A DNA stretch of 64,000 nucleotides, from contig NZ_VIAR01000001.1 of NCBI RefSeq assembly GCF_006546625.1, positions 248,001-312,000 on the forward strand, read 5' to 3'. This DNA comes from Haloflavibacter putidus (lineage in GTDB: Bacteria > Bacteroidota > Bacteroidia > Flavobacteriales > Flavobacteriaceae). Below are positions 32,465-42,052 of this stretch, piece by piece; positions within the stretch are counted from its first letter, which is position 1; the number at the start of each line of letters is the position of its first letter. The translations under genes and the position numbers were made by a program. The notes beneath the pieces were generated by a model, which had not been told where the DNA came from, made no database searches, and saw only the letters and a list, made by a program, of their open reading frames with translations.

Positions 32465-34126
32465 TTAATCAAGCAAGTTAGAAGTATTTGCTTGCGATAG
32501 TAATTGCGTGTTTTGCATTACGGCTGGTTTAACATAAGCCTCGCCTACTCCAACCGCGTTCCAAGCGTTTGTTACTGCAATTTCTTCTGGGCTATTTTTT
32601 CCATAAAGGTCTCTTGCTGCTTGTATAGCGCCACTTCTTGCATCGTGGTAAGTAGCATTGGCTGTAAGGTAAACGCTTAGGTTTCTGTAAGCAATTTTGG
32701 CAGCTTTATCTATTCCTATTCCGTTTATTTCGTAGCTATTGCCATAATCGTTTGTACCATTGCCACCTTCTGTTAATAAGTAAAACCAAAAGTTTTGTAC
32801 ACCGGAGTTATAATGCACGCCGCCGTTATCTGTTGTATTTGCATACCAATTTGCACCTTTATAAGTATCTGCTTGACCGTACAAATTAGGATCGCGCATA
32901 GAACGCAAAGCAGTGGTGTTGGCACCAATACTTATTTGATCGCCAATTAACCAGTTGTTATTTCCGGTAGCAAATTGCTCTATAGCTTCTCCAAAAATAT
33001 CTGAAAAAGACTCATTTAAAGCGCCGGCTTCATAGCTGTATATCAATCCTGCTGTATGCTCTGTTATACCGTGCGAAATTTCGTGTGCTACAATATCTAA
33101 AGCCACTAACGGCCCGTAAGATTTACCATCGCCATCGCCGTAGGTCATTCTACTACCATCCCAAAATGCATTTACAAAATTATGTTTGTAGCTAACATAA
33201 GATTTTATAATCCCGCCTTTATTATCATAAGAATCTCTGCTGTGTTCTTGGTAAAAATAATTATAGGCTTGTTCTGCTCCCCAATGCGCTTGTACAGCAA
33301 TTGGATTGTTTACAAAAATAGGTGAGTTGCTTATTACCTCAACCGCATTGCTGTAATTAGAACAGTTTTCCATATCAAAAGTCTGAATTCCGTTACCGTT
33401 AAACATTTGCGAAAGTTGGTAACCACCGTGGTGGTTGGTTGCTTTTATGTTAACATCGCCGTTGTATAAACTGTTGCCGTGCACCATAGCTTCATTTGCA
33501 TGATGAATACGCACATTTTCTAAAATCACTTCGCCGGTAACGGCATCTACATAAATATCTGCGCGGTAAAGCGGCTTACTGGCATAAATATCAAATTTAT
33601 AAGCAATGTGGTCGCGTTCAGAAAGGTTTTCTATCTTAGGAAAAACTACGAGCTCTCCTTCTGGTTTTACGTAATTGCCAGCTAGTGCTTCTTTTTCGTT
33701 TTCCCATAAATATTCTTCTGCTTTTACAAAATTTATAGCGCTTTCTAACGCATCTTCTTTAGAAAGACCTAAATCTGTTTTTAGATTATTAATAGGAAAT
33801 ACATTGTTAGAAATAGATGCTAACCTGCCATTTTTAGAATGCAAAACGCTACTACCAAATTCTACTTTTATACCATTATAATATTGCTGGTATTTTTCGT
33901 GTATATAACCTAAATGATCGGTTTGTTTTACAATTTTCTCAAAACTATTGGCAGAAGATAAATTTAAATAATCTTTTAAAAAGGCTTCTCCGTCGTTAAT
34001 CCAAAATTCTTCTTGCTCGAATACCTGTAATTTAGTTGGTTCTTGCGGACCGCTTTGCGCTTGGTTAATTATAGGAATTAAAAAGAAGACACAAGTAATA
34101 CTAATTAGAATGGAATGATTTTTCAT
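32465..34126 (-). CDS. Secreted M4-family (thermolysin-like) metallopeptidase
   Basis: A 553-residue protein: signal peptide (to about NQAQS at 25), an FTP/PepSY propeptide (about 45-205), then the M4 catalytic domain. The zinc site is H348-E349-ISH352 with the third ligand E372 in GALNESFSD, and the catalytic His is in GGVHYNSGVQN. The enzyme should be a secreted endopeptidase. A type IX sorting domain is not evident at the C-terminus, which ends soon after the catalytic fold, so export beyond the periplasm is uncertain. Confidence 0.95.
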   Translation of the reverse strand: MKNHSILISITCVFFLIPIINQAQSGPQEPTKLQVFEQEEFWINDGEAFLKDYLNLSSANSFEKIVKQTDHLGYIHEKYQQYYNGIKVEFGSSVLHSKNGRLASISNNVFPINNLKTDLGLSKEDALESAINFVKAEEYLWENEKEALAGNYVKPEGELVVFPKIENLSERDHIAYKFDIYASKPLYRADIYVDAVTGEVILENVRIHHANEAMVHGNSLYNGDVNIKATNHHGGYQLSQMFNGNGIQTFDMENCSNYSNAVEVISNSPIFVNNPIAVQAHWGAEQAYNYFYQEHSRDSYDNKGGIIKSYVSYKHNFVNAFWDGSRMTYGDGDGKSYGPLVALDIVAHEISHGITEHTAGLIYSYEAGALNESFSDIFGEAIEQFATGNNNWLIGDQISIGANTTALRSMRDPNLYGQADTYKGANWYANTTDNGGVHYNSGVQNFWFYLLTEGGNGTNDYGNSYEINGIGIDKAAKIAYRNLSVYLTANATYHDARSGAIQAARDLYGKNSPEEIAVTNAWNAVGVGEAYVKPAVMQNTQLLSQANTSNLLD

Positions 34127-34433
34127 AATGCTAGTTTGTTAAGGTTAGTATGACCTTTTTATTAAATACCACACACGGCTAAGACATTGCAGTATTTATA
34201 AGCTTTACGGAAGGTTTACCTGTTAATTTCTTTAAAATTATTTTTATTAATTTAACTTAAAAATAAACGTGTTTTTTATCCGTTAATCGGGTTGTTTTTT
34301 AACGTACTTCCCTAAGCGACTACTAAATAACAAATTATATCGGTTAAAAACAAAATATTTTCGATGAAATGCACTATTTGTTAAAAACTTTAACGTTTAG
34401 CAAGTAATTAAAAAATGCTATCTTGAACTTTAT
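34127..34433. other. 307 bp divergent gap, no gene seen
   Basis: AT-rich spacer between the M4 peptidase and the ABC ATPase, which point away from each other, so both promoters should lie here. I find no exact TAnnTTTG on either strand; the nearest is TATCTTGA at about 34420, close to the plus-strand ATG. One CTTTACGGAA copy is at 34203. No convincing palindrome. Confidence 0.6.
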
Positions 34434-36125
34434 ATGAAAGAAAAAACTGCCTTACTACAAGTAGAAAATTTACAAATAAGCTTTGCAACAGAGCAAAAGC
34501 TTGTTACGGCTTTACATAATGTATCATTTAAAATTTTCCCCAACGAAATTTTAGGCATCGTGGGCGAGTCTGGCTCCGGAAAATCTTTAAGCAGCTTGGC
34601 TGTTTTGGGTTTGCTACCCACGACTGCAATTATAGATAACGGAAAAGTTGTTTATAACGGGCAGGACTTACTTAAAAAAAACAATGCTGCTTTACGGAAA
34701 ATTAGAGGAAACGAAATTTCCATGATTTTTCAAGAACCCATGAGTTCGCTTAACCCATCTATGACTTGCGGCAAACAAGTGCAAGAAATCTTATTGCAAC
34801 ACCGCATGAAAAGCACCAAAAAAGCAAAAGAAGAATGCCTTGCTTTATTTGAAAAAGTGCGTTTACCACAGCCGGAAGCTATTTTTAATGCATATCCGCA
34901 TCAAATAAGTGGCGGACAAAAACAGCGGGTAATGATTGCGATGGCAATTGCCTGCAAACCAAAAATTCTTATTGCAGACGAGCCCACAACCGCTTTGGAT
35001 GTTACCGTACAAAAAGAAATTTTAATCTTGCTTAAAAAATTACAAGAAGAAACCAAGATGAGTGTTTTATTTATCTCACACGATTTGGCGTTGGTATCTG
35101 AAATAGCAGACCGCGTAGCAGTAATGTACCAAGGCAAGATAATTGAAGAAAATAGTGCAAAAGAATTATTTACCAATCCGCAAGAAATCTATACCAAAGC
35201 TTTATTAGCCTCCAAACCTACCACCAATAAACGCTTAAAGAAATTACCCACCGTAAAAGATTTTCTTGAAAAAAGCACTCAATTTACTACAGAAACAGAT
35301 CTAGAGCGTAAAAAACGTCTCGAGCATTTGTATGAAAATTCACCAATTTTAGAAGTAAATAATTTAGAAAAACAATTTATTACCAAAAGTGGCTGGTTTA
35401 GAAAAGACCGCATTGTAAAAGCGGTAAATAACGTAAGTTTTAAAATTTATGAAGGCGAAACTTTGGGTTTGGTAGGCGAGTCTGGTTGCGGAAAATCTAC
35501 TTTATGCAATGTAATTTTACAATTAGATTCTGCCACAGCCGGACAAGTTTTTTATCGTGGCAAGGATATAACCAAATTAGACGCTAAAAATTTACGCGCT
35601 TTACGGAAAGAGATTCAGTTGATATTTCAAGATCCGTTTTCTTCTTTAAATCCGCGTATTCCTGTTGGGCAAGCCATAATGGAACCTATGCAAGTACATA
35701 AATTATACAAAAACAATAAAGAACGCAAAGAAAAAACCATCGCTTTATTAGAGCGCGTAGATTTAGAACCCGAACATTTTAATCGATATCCGCATGAATT
35801 TAGTGGTGGCCAACGCCAGCGTATTGGTATTGCCAGAACCATTGCCGTGCAACCAAAATTAATTGTTTGTGACGAGTCTGTTTCTGCTTTAGATATTTCT
35901 GTACAAGCGCAAGTTTTAAACTTGTTAAATGAGTTAAAAAAAGATTTTGGCTTTACTTATATATTTATCTCCCACGATTTGGCGGTCGTAAAATATATGG
36001 CAGACAACCTTTTGGTAATGAAAGATGGAGTAATTGTAGAGCAAGGCGACGCCGATAGAGTTTATGCAGCACCAGAAAAAATATATACACAAGAATTAAT
36101 TAATGCAATACCAAAAGGATTATAG
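34434..36125 (+). CDS. Fused DppD-DppF type peptide ABC ATPase
   Basis: A 563-residue protein with two ABC domains of the oligopeptide/dipeptide type. The first (1-265) has GESGSGKS, ISGGQKQR and LIADEPTTALD; the second (about 310-563) has GESGCGKS, FSGGQRQR and VCDESVSALD. Each is followed by the oligopeptide-specific C-terminal extension. In the Dpp and Opp systems these are two separate proteins. No permease or binding protein gene is adjacent, so the partners must be encoded elsewhere. The next gene starts 3 bp after its stop. Two CTTTACGGAA copies lie in the gene. Confidence 0.93.
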   Translation: MKEKTALLQVENLQISFATEQKLVTALHNVSFKIFPNEILGIVGESGSGKSLSSLAVLGLLPTTAIIDNGKVVYNGQDLLKKNNAALRKIRGNEISMIFQEPMSSLNPSMTCGKQVQEILLQHRMKSTKKAKEECLALFEKVRLPQPEAIFNAYPHQISGGQKQRVMIAMAIACKPKILIADEPTTALDVTVQKEILILLKKLQEETKMSVLFISHDLALVSEIADRVAVMYQGKIIEENSAKELFTNPQEIYTKALLASKPTTNKRLKKLPTVKDFLEKSTQFTTETDLERKKRLEHLYENSPILEVNNLEKQFITKSGWFRKDRIVKAVNNVSFKIYEGETLGLVGESGCGKSTLCNVILQLDSATAGQVFYRGKDITKLDAKNLRALRKEIQLIFQDPFSSLNPRIPVGQAIMEPMQVHKLYKNNKERKEKTIALLERVDLEPEHFNRYPHEFSGGQRQRIGIARTIAVQPKLIVCDESVSALDISVQAQVLNLLNELKKDFGFTYIFISHDLAVVKYMADNLLVMKDGVIVEQGDADRVYAAPEKIYTQELINAIPKGL

Positions 36126-36128
36126 TTT

Positions 36129-36986
36129 ATGAAAGAAAAAATAACACTTGATCATGTAATGTCTAATGCGCCAGATTTGATTTTTTACGCCGCACCAGTT
36201 TTAATTGGTTTAGCCTTACTCGAATGTTATTTCAGTTGGAAACAAAAAAAACAATTGTACGAGAAAAAAGACTTTTTTGCCTCGTTGACTATTGGTTTAG
36301 TATCCGTAGTGCAAAATTTATTTATCAAAACCCTCTTATTTGGTTCGGTAATATGGCTATATAACCTTGTGCCGTGGAGTATTCCTGTAAATTGGGCAAC
36401 TTCCATTCTTTGTTTTGTTGTGTTGGATTTTTTTAGGTATTGGGCGCATCGCTTTGGGCACGAAACCAGTATTTTTTGGGCAACGCACGTAACCCACCAT
36501 AATTCTGAAAAATATAATTTATCTACCTCTTTTCGTCTTTCGTGGACCCAACAAATTAAAGTAGTTTTCTTTTTGCCTATTAGCTTTTTGGGCTTTCATC
36601 CTGTTATCTTTTTTATTTGTCATCAAATTGCAGTTTTATATCAGTTCTGGATTCATACCGAATATATTAGAAAGCTTCCTGAGTGGATAAGCTTCATCTT
36701 TACCACTCCTTCTCACCATAGAGTTCACCACGGAAAAAACGAGCATTACTTAGATAAAAATTATGGTTCTACTTTTATTATTTGGGATAGGATGTTTGGT
36801 ACTTTTCAACCTGAAGATGAACAAGCCGTTTACGGAATTTTAGAACAACCCAAACATTACAATCCTGTAAAGTTGGTATTTCATGTATGGGTAGATATTT
36901 ATAAAAATATGAGAATGGCCGGCAGTTTAAAGAAAGCTGCACTTATTTTAATTCAGTCGCCCAGCAACTTAAAAAAGTATGAGTGA
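36129..36986 (+). CDS. Sterol desaturase / fatty-acid hydroxylase family protein
   Basis: A 285-residue integral membrane diiron oxygenase. Three histidine clusters are visible: HRFGHE, HVTHH and HRVHHG. About four membrane segments surround them. Members hydroxylate or desaturate lipids, sterols or carotenoids; the bacteroidete substrate is not known. It starts 3 bp after the peptide ABC ATPase, which suggests co-transcription, but I see no functional link. It ends 4 bp from the convergent GNAT gene. Confidence 0.92.
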   Translation: MKEKITLDHVMSNAPDLIFYAAPVLIGLALLECYFSWKQKKQLYEKKDFFASLTIGLVSVVQNLFIKTLLFGSVIWLYNLVPWSIPVNWATSILCFVVLDFFRYWAHRFGHETSIFWATHVTHHNSEKYNLSTSFRLSWTQQIKVVFFLPISFLGFHPVIFFICHQIAVLYQFWIHTEYIRKLPEWISFIFTTPSHHRVHHGKNEHYLDKNYGSTFIIWDRMFGTFQPEDEQAVYGILEQPKHYNPVKLVFHVWVDIYKNMRMAGSLKKAALILIQSPSNLKKYE

Positions 36987-36990
36987 CTGT

Positions 36991-37443
36991 TTAGCTTTTT
37001 CGATATTCCATTTCGTATAAATCAAAGCCTTTTGCCCAATAATCTTTTTTTACGAAAAATGTTTTAAAGCCATTCTTCTCGTAAAACTTAAATGTGTGTT
37101 GCGAGGTACGAACAAAAATTTTAGAAATTTGCTTATCTTGTAATAAATGTTGTATTCTATATTCAACTAATTGCGAACCCAAACCCTGACGCTGGTAATC
37201 TGGATGAAAAAAAGCCCAACTTAAAATACTTTTATCATTCTCTTTATTTATCCCGCCGCAGCCAACAATTTTTTTATTTATCTCTACCACAAAATAAGCT
37301 TCGCGCTCTTGATCTAAATAATAGGTAAAATCTTTTTCTTCTTCTTTAGAAAAGTATTTTGGAGTATTAAGTTGTAGTAAAACAAGCAATTTTGGTTTAT
37401 CTTGAGGAGAATAGGCTCTAATATTTAGGCTTTGTTGCACCAT
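36991..37443 (-). CDS. GNAT-family N-acetyltransferase
   Basis: A 150-residue acetyltransferase. The acetyl-CoA binding motif is in HPDYQRQGLGSQLVEYRI, and the C-terminal FYEKNGFKTF is typical of the fold. Substrate unknown. It is a single gene; upstream on the same strand is a structured intergenic element and then scoBA. Confidence 0.92.
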   Translation of the reverse strand: MVQQSLNIRAYSPQDKPKLLVLLQLNTPKYFSKEEEKDFTYYLDQEREAYFVVEINKKIVGCGGINKENDKSILSWAFFHPDYQRQGLGSQLVEYRIQHLLQDKQISKIFVRTSQHTFKFYEKNGFKTFFVKKDYWAKGFDLYEMEYRKS

Positions 37444-37492
37444 AACAAATTGACAATTTTAACTTCTTACTTTTTATAATGCTGCCCAATTT

Positions 37493-37613
37493 TTGCGTAA
37501 GCGATAGTAGTGGTATCCTTTTTTGCGCCTTTACAGGGAATTGTTTTTGCGCAAAAAAGATATAACGGATAGCGCGGTCCCAATTTTTTTTTCAAAAATT
37601 GGGATACGCCCAA
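37493..37613 (-). ncRNA. Structured intergenic element, copy C
   Basis: Begins TTGGGCGTA (37613 downwards) 5 nt after the scoB stop and ends CTTACGC. The closing stem is GCGTA (37609-37605) with TACGC (37499-37495). Inside are hairpin 1 (arms TCCCAATTTTT / AAAAATTGGGA), the block CGCGCTATC, hairpin 2 (TTTTTTGCGC / GCGCAAAAAA) and CTATCGCTTACGC. The order of parts matches copies A and B. Whether it is transcribed is not shown by sequence. Confidence 0.6.
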
Positions 37614-37618
37614 ATCAT

Positions 37619-38272
37619 TTACAGTTGCATCTCAGGGATGTCTCCTTCTACGATTAATTTACCTTCGGTGGCTTCTTTTATTTCTTCTACACTTACGCCC
37701 GGCGCGCGTTCTAAAAGTTTAAAACCCTCGTCTGTTACTTCTATAACAGCTAAATTGGTAACAACTGTGGTGACGCAACCTACGCCGGTTAGCGGCAAGG
37801 AACATTTTTTTAATAATTTTGATTTTCCGGCTTTGTTGGTATGCATCATCGCTACGATAATATTTTCTGCAGATGCAACCAAATCCATTGCGCCGCCCAT
37901 TCCTTTTACCATTTTTCCGGGAATTTTCCAGTTGGCAATATCGCCGTTCTGAGCTACTTCCATAGCGCCAAGTATGGTAAGATCTACGTGTTGGCCACGA
38001 ATCATTCCGAAACTCATAGCAGAGTCAAAGAAACTTGCACCCGGCAAAGCGGTAATGGTTTGTTTTCCTGCATTAATAAGGTCTGCATCTTCTTGGCCTT
38101 CTACCGGAAAAGGTCCCATTCCCAGAATTCCGTTTTCACTTTGAAATTCTACATCTATATCGTCGCGCACAAAGTTGGCCACAAGGGTAGGAATGCCTAT
38201 CCCGAGGTTTACATAATAGCCGTCTTTTACTTCTTTGGCTATACGTTGTGCAATTCCTTTTTTATCTAACAT
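37619..38272 (-). CDS. scoB: 3-oxoacid CoA-transferase subunit B
   Basis: A 217-residue beta subunit. The Glu nucleophile that forms the CoA thioester lies in SENGILGMGPFP. The enzyme moves CoA between succinyl-CoA and acetoacetate, feeding ketone bodies or branched-chain products into the TCA cycle. It lies downstream of the A subunit on the same strand with a 135 bp gap, larger than usual for two subunits of one enzyme, but no promoter or terminator is obvious there. Confidence 0.93.
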   Translation of the reverse strand: MLDKKGIAQRIAKEVKDGYYVNLGIGIPTLVANFVRDDIDVEFQSENGILGMGPFPVEGQEDADLINAGKQTITALPGASFFDSAMSFGMIRGQHVDLTILGAMEVAQNGDIANWKIPGKMVKGMGGAMDLVASAENIIVAMMHTNKAGKSKLLKKCSLPLTGVGCVTTVVTNLAVIEVTDEGFKLLERAPGVSVEEIKEATEGKLIVEGDIPEMQL

Positions 38273-38407
38273 AATTTATTGATCTTGTTTTTTATTGTAT
38301 TGAATAATACTTTGCTCTGAAATGCCGTAAGATGTTTGGTTAAATAAATTGCAAACTTTCTTTTTTGAAACCAATTGACTAACCCGATTTATCTTACTTT
38401 TTCTAGC

Positions 38408-39106
38408 TTATTTTTCTCTCACCGTTCTTTGCTCTATGCGCTTCTCGTAGTTTTTACCTTCAAAAATGCGCTGTACAAAAATGCCGGGAATATGTATTTG
38501 GTTTGGATCTAATTCTCCTGCCGGCACTAATTCTTCTACTTCTACCACAGTAATTTTTGCCGCACCACACATATTAGGATTAAAATTTCTGGCCGTTCCT
38601 TTAAAAATAAGGTTTCCGGCTTCGTCGCCTTTCCAGGCTTTTATAAAGGCGAAATCTGCTTTATAGGCTTCTTCCAAAACATACATTTTACCGTCAAACA
38701 TTCTGGTTTCTTTATTTAACGCTACTTCTGTACCATATCCTGCAGGGGTAAACATTGCCGGATAGCCTTGTTGTGCTGCTTGACATTTTGCAGCCAGCGT
38801 ACCTTGTGGGGTAAGTTCTACTTCTAATTCTTCGGAGAGCATTTGGCGTTCAAACTCGGCATTTTCTCCTACATAAGAAGAAATCATTTTATTTATTTGC
38901 TTTTTCTTTAACAATAAGCCCAGACCAAAATCATCTACTCCGGCATTGTTAGAAATACAGGTTATGCCTTGAATATTACGGTTTACCAGTTCCGCGATGC
39001 TGTTTTCCGGAATTCCGCAAAGCCCAAAGCCTCCCAACATAAAAGTCATGCCGTCTTCTACCCCATCTAAGGCTTCTTGTACGTTATTGACTGTTTTTTT
39101 TATCAT
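38408..39106 (-). CDS. scoA: 3-oxoacid CoA-transferase subunit A
   Basis: A 232-residue alpha subunit with the [16 protein letters not shown]-terminal CoA-binding region and [26 protein letters not shown] place the start at ATG 39106 ([13 protein letters not shown]), nine codons inside a longer reading whose start has no promoter support. Pairs with subunit B downstream. Confidence 0.93.
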   Translation of the reverse strand: MIKKTVNNVQEALDGVEDGMTFMLGGFGLCGIPENSIAELVNRNIQGITCISNNAGVDDFGLGLLLKKKQINKMISSYVGENAEFERQMLSEELEVELTPQGTLAAKCQAAQQGYPAMFTPAGYGTEVALNKETRMFDGKMYVLEEAYKADFAFIKAWKGDEAGNLIFKGTARNFNPNMCGAAKITVVEVEELVPAGELDPNQIHIPGIFVQRIFEGKNYEKRIEQRTVREK

Positions 39107-39159
39107 CTCTTTAAATTTTACCGAAAAATACAAAATTTTTAAGAGTACAGCAATTAAAA

Positions 39160-39201
39160 AACCTCTCGCAGTAAGCTAGTTGCTTACCAAAACGAGAGGT
39201 T
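39160..39201 (-). terminator. Terminator of the ricT-gldH-PBP1A operon
   Basis: Outer arms AACCTCTCG (39160-39168) and CGAGAGGTT (39193-39201) enclose an inner hairpin GTAAGC / GCTTAC. On the minus strand a T run follows the outer stem, as expected after the PBP1A stop at 39224. Confidence 0.85.
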
Positions 39202-39223
39202 ATTTTCTAAAATATTTTTAGAT

Positions 39224-41551
39224 TTAAAAATCTAATTCTTCTAAGGCTTTGTTATTTTCTTCTTCTAATGGATCTTGTTCGCCCTCTTCTACATCATTGC
39301 AATCTATGGGAATGCTTAAATCTTCGGGTTTTTCAAATTCTCCTTTAGAAACTTTTAAACTGTCGTCTGCGTAGAGCTTTTTCATATAAGTTCCCCAAAT
39401 GGGCAAGGCCATTGTAGCTCCTTGTCCGTAACGAATTCCCGGAAAATGCACAGAACGTTCTTCGCCCCCAACCCAAACGCCGGTGGTTAAATTTGGTACA
39501 ATGCCCATAAACCAACCATCGCTTTGATTTTGTGTAGTTCCTGTTTTTCCGGCTATTGGATTTTGAAATTTATACGGATGCCCGGTTACTACATCTTTGT
39601 AGTATTCTGGAGACCAAGTTGTTCTTAAACGCATACCAGAACCACCTTGTGTAACTCCTTGCATAAGATTGATGGTTACATAAGCCGCCTCTTCGCTCAT
39701 TACATCTCTACTTTCTGGGGTGTGTTGGTATAAAATAGTACCGTTTTTATCTTCTATCCTATTAACAATAACGGGTTTTACATAAACTCCTTTATTGGCA
39801 AAAGTACTGTATGCCGAAACCATTTCAAATACGCTTATATCTACAGAACCCAAAGCTATTGCCGCCACCGGATCTATATTTTTGGTATCTATACCCAATT
39901 TGTCTAATAAATCTATAACCGGTTCTGGTCCGGTTTTATCTATAAGTCTTGCGCTAATGGTATTTAAGGAATTGGCCAAGGCTTCTTTTAGCGTTACCAT
40001 GCCACCATATTTATTGTTGCTGTTTTTTGGTGACCAATCTTTTGTAACACCATGTTTACCTGCCGGAATAGTATGTATGCTATTGGGCAATTTATAACAA
40101 GGCGATAAATGTAATTGATCTATAGCTGTAGCATAAACAAAAGGTTTAAACGTAGAACCCACTTGCCTTCTGGCTTGTTTAACGTGCTCGTATTTAAAAT
40201 GACGTAAATTAATACCCCCAACCCAAGCTTTTACATTTCCAGTTTGTGGCTCCATAGACATCATTCCGGTATTGAGAAAAGACTTATAGTATAAAATAGA
40301 GTCGCGGGGCGTCATAAGCGTATCTATTTCTGTTTCCCTTTCCCAAGTAAATAGACTCATTCGCGTTTTTTTATCGAAAGATGCGCGTATTTTTTCTTCC
40401 GGAATATCTTGCGCTTTCATTTCTTTCCAACGGCGGCTATTTTTCATAGCCCGCTCCATAATCTTGTCTATTTCCTCTTGTGTTATCCCCCGAAAGGGAG
40501 CTGTTTTATTATTCTCGTTTTGCTCGTCAAACTTACGTTGCAAATTAGTCATATGCGCTTTTACAGCTTCTTCAGCATATTTTTGCATTTTAGAGTCTAT
40601 ACTGGTGTAAACTTTTAAGCCGTCTCTATAAATATTGTAAACCTCGCCGTCTGGCTTTGGGTTTTCTTCTGCCCATTCTTTAAGAAAGCCGCGTAGGTAC
40701 ATTCTGAAATAGGTGGCAATACCAGATTGGTGACTCTCCGGATGATAGTCTATTTCTAATGGTAAAGCCTGTAAACTGTCTTTTTGTTGCTCTGTAATAT
40801 ATCCTGCTACGGCCATTTGGTGTAAAACAACATTACGACGATTGGTTACCCCAACAGGATTGCGACGCGGATTGTATAAAGAAGAGTTTTTAAACATACC
40901 GGCCAATACTGCAGATTCTTCTATTTTTAAATTTTTGGGTTCTTTGCCAAAATAAATACGAGAAGCAGAGCGCACGCCGTCTGCATTGTTATTAAAATCG
41001 TAAATATTAAAATACATGGCCAAAATTTCGTGCTTAGTATAATTACGCTCCAAACGCACAGCTATAACCCATTCTTTTATTTTCTGAACTACGCGATAAA
41101 AGATATTTCTAGAACCTTCGCCGTGAAATAATTGTTTTGCCAATTGTTGCGATAAGGTACTTGCGCCACCTCTAGAACCCAGATAAACCATAGCTCGTAT
41201 GGTGCCGCGAGCGTCAATACCGGAGTGTTCGTAATACCGAATGTCTTCTGTGGCAATAAGCGCTTGCACAAGGTTATCTGGCAAATCTTCAAATTTTACC
41301 GGGGTACGATTTTCGTTATAATATTTACCAAGGGTTTGGCCGTCTGCAGAAAAGACTTCGGTTGCCAGGTTGGTTTCTGGATTTTCTAGTTGTTCAAAGG
41401 TTGGCATTTTGCCAAATACCCCCCAACTGGCCAGTAAAAAAACTATTACTACAAAAAGTAATCCCGATAGGAAGATAGCCCAAAAAGTTAGTATGTACTT
41501 TCTAAACGATTGTTTTTTACTTTTTTTCTGATTTTTTTTGGTTGCACTCAC
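39224..41551 (-). CDS. Class A penicillin-binding protein (PBP1A type)
   Basis: A 775-residue bifunctional peptidoglycan synthase. One N-terminal membrane anchor (about 25-47) is followed by a GT51 transglycosylase domain, with the catalytic Glu in ATEDIRYYEHSGID. The transpeptidase domain has the Ser motif STFKPF, the SLN motif (NSLNTIS) and KTGTTQ. The C-terminus is acidic. The start codon is GTG 41551, immediately after the gldH stop TAA, so it is reached by translational coupling. Confidence 0.95.
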   Translation of the reverse strand: MSATKKNQKKSKKQSFRKYILTFWAIFLSGLLFVVIVFLLASWGVFGKMPTFEQLENPETNLATEVFSADGQTLGKYYNENRTPVKFEDLPDNLVQALIATEDIRYYEHSGIDARGTIRAMVYLGSRGGASTLSQQLAKQLFHGEGSRNIFYRVVQKIKEWVIAVRLERNYTKHEILAMYFNIYDFNNNADGVRSASRIYFGKEPKNLKIEESAVLAGMFKNSSLYNPRRNPVGVTNRRNVVLHQMAVAGYITEQQKDSLQALPLEIDYHPESHQSGIATYFRMYLRGFLKEWAEENPKPDGEVYNIYRDGLKVYTSIDSKMQKYAEEAVKAHMTNLQRKFDEQNENNKTAPFRGITQEEIDKIMERAMKNSRRWKEMKAQDIPEEKIRASFDKKTRMSLFTWERETEIDTLMTPRDSILYYKSFLNTGMMSMEPQTGNVKAWVGGINLRHFKYEHVKQARRQVGSTFKPFVYATAIDQLHLSPCYKLPNSIHTIPAGKHGVTKDWSPKNSNNKYGGMVTLKEALANSLNTISARLIDKTGPEPVIDLLDKLGIDTKNIDPVAAIALGSVDISVFEMVSAYSTFANKGVYVKPVIVNRIEDKNGTILYQHTPESRDVMSEEAAYVTINLMQGVTQGGSGMRLRTTWSPEYYKDVVTGHPYKFQNPIAGKTGTTQNQSDGWFMGIVPNLTTGVWVGGEERSVHFPGIRYGQGATMALPIWGTYMKKLYADDSLKVSKGEFEKPEDLSIPIDCNDVEEGEQDPLEEENNKALEELDF

Positions 41552-42052
41552 TTATTTTGAAACTTGTTTGGTGTTTTCTATTCTAAAGCCAACATCGGTA
41601 ATGCCTGTTAGTTCTTCTATACCATCTACTTTACCGTTTTTACGCATAGCTTGTTTTATTTTAAAGGTATATTCTCCTTTTTCGGCAAAAATTACGCCTT
41701 TTTTGTACCACAGCTTGCTTTCTTTAATATCTGTAAAGCCTTCCCCCATAAAACTACCGTCTGGATAAGCCATTTCATACTCTAATGTGTCTTTAATTAC
41801 TTTTCCGTTAGGGAAATTCATGCTGGTAATTAAAAAAATGTTATTGTACTGATATTCACTATTATTACGTAAATTTATAAACAGATTATAGGGTTGTAGC
41901 GTGTCTTTTGTGCGCACCTTGAAACTTACAATACTATCTTTATGCCAAGAAGCATCTGGAATGGTTTTATATTCATCAAAAACCCTATCCGAGTCGCACG
42001 CAAAAATAAAACCTACGCAAAAAAAGAGAAGAAGCAACCTGATATTAAGCAT
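41552..42052 (-). CDS. gldH: Gliding motility lipoprotein GldH
   Basis: A 166-residue lipoprotein. The start is ATG 42052 (MLNIRLLLLFFCVGFIFAC), with the lipobox Cys at residue 19. The mature part (FDEYKTIPDASWHKDSIVSF, YNNIFLITSMNFPNG) matches GldH, required for gliding motility in Flavobacterium johnsoniae; its exact role in the motility/secretion machinery is not settled. It overlaps the ricT end by 8 bp and abuts the PBP1A start, so all three are co-translated. Presence of GldH suggests, but does not prove, gliding and type IX secretion. Confidence 0.93.
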   Translation of the reverse strand: MLNIRLLLLFFCVGFIFACDSDRVFDEYKTIPDASWHKDSIVSFKVRTKDTLQPYNLFINLRNNSEYQYNNIFLITSMNFPNGKVIKDTLEYEMAYPDGSFMGEGFTDIKESKLWYKKGVIFAEKGEYTFKIKQAMRKNGKVDGIEELTGITDVGFRIENTKQVSK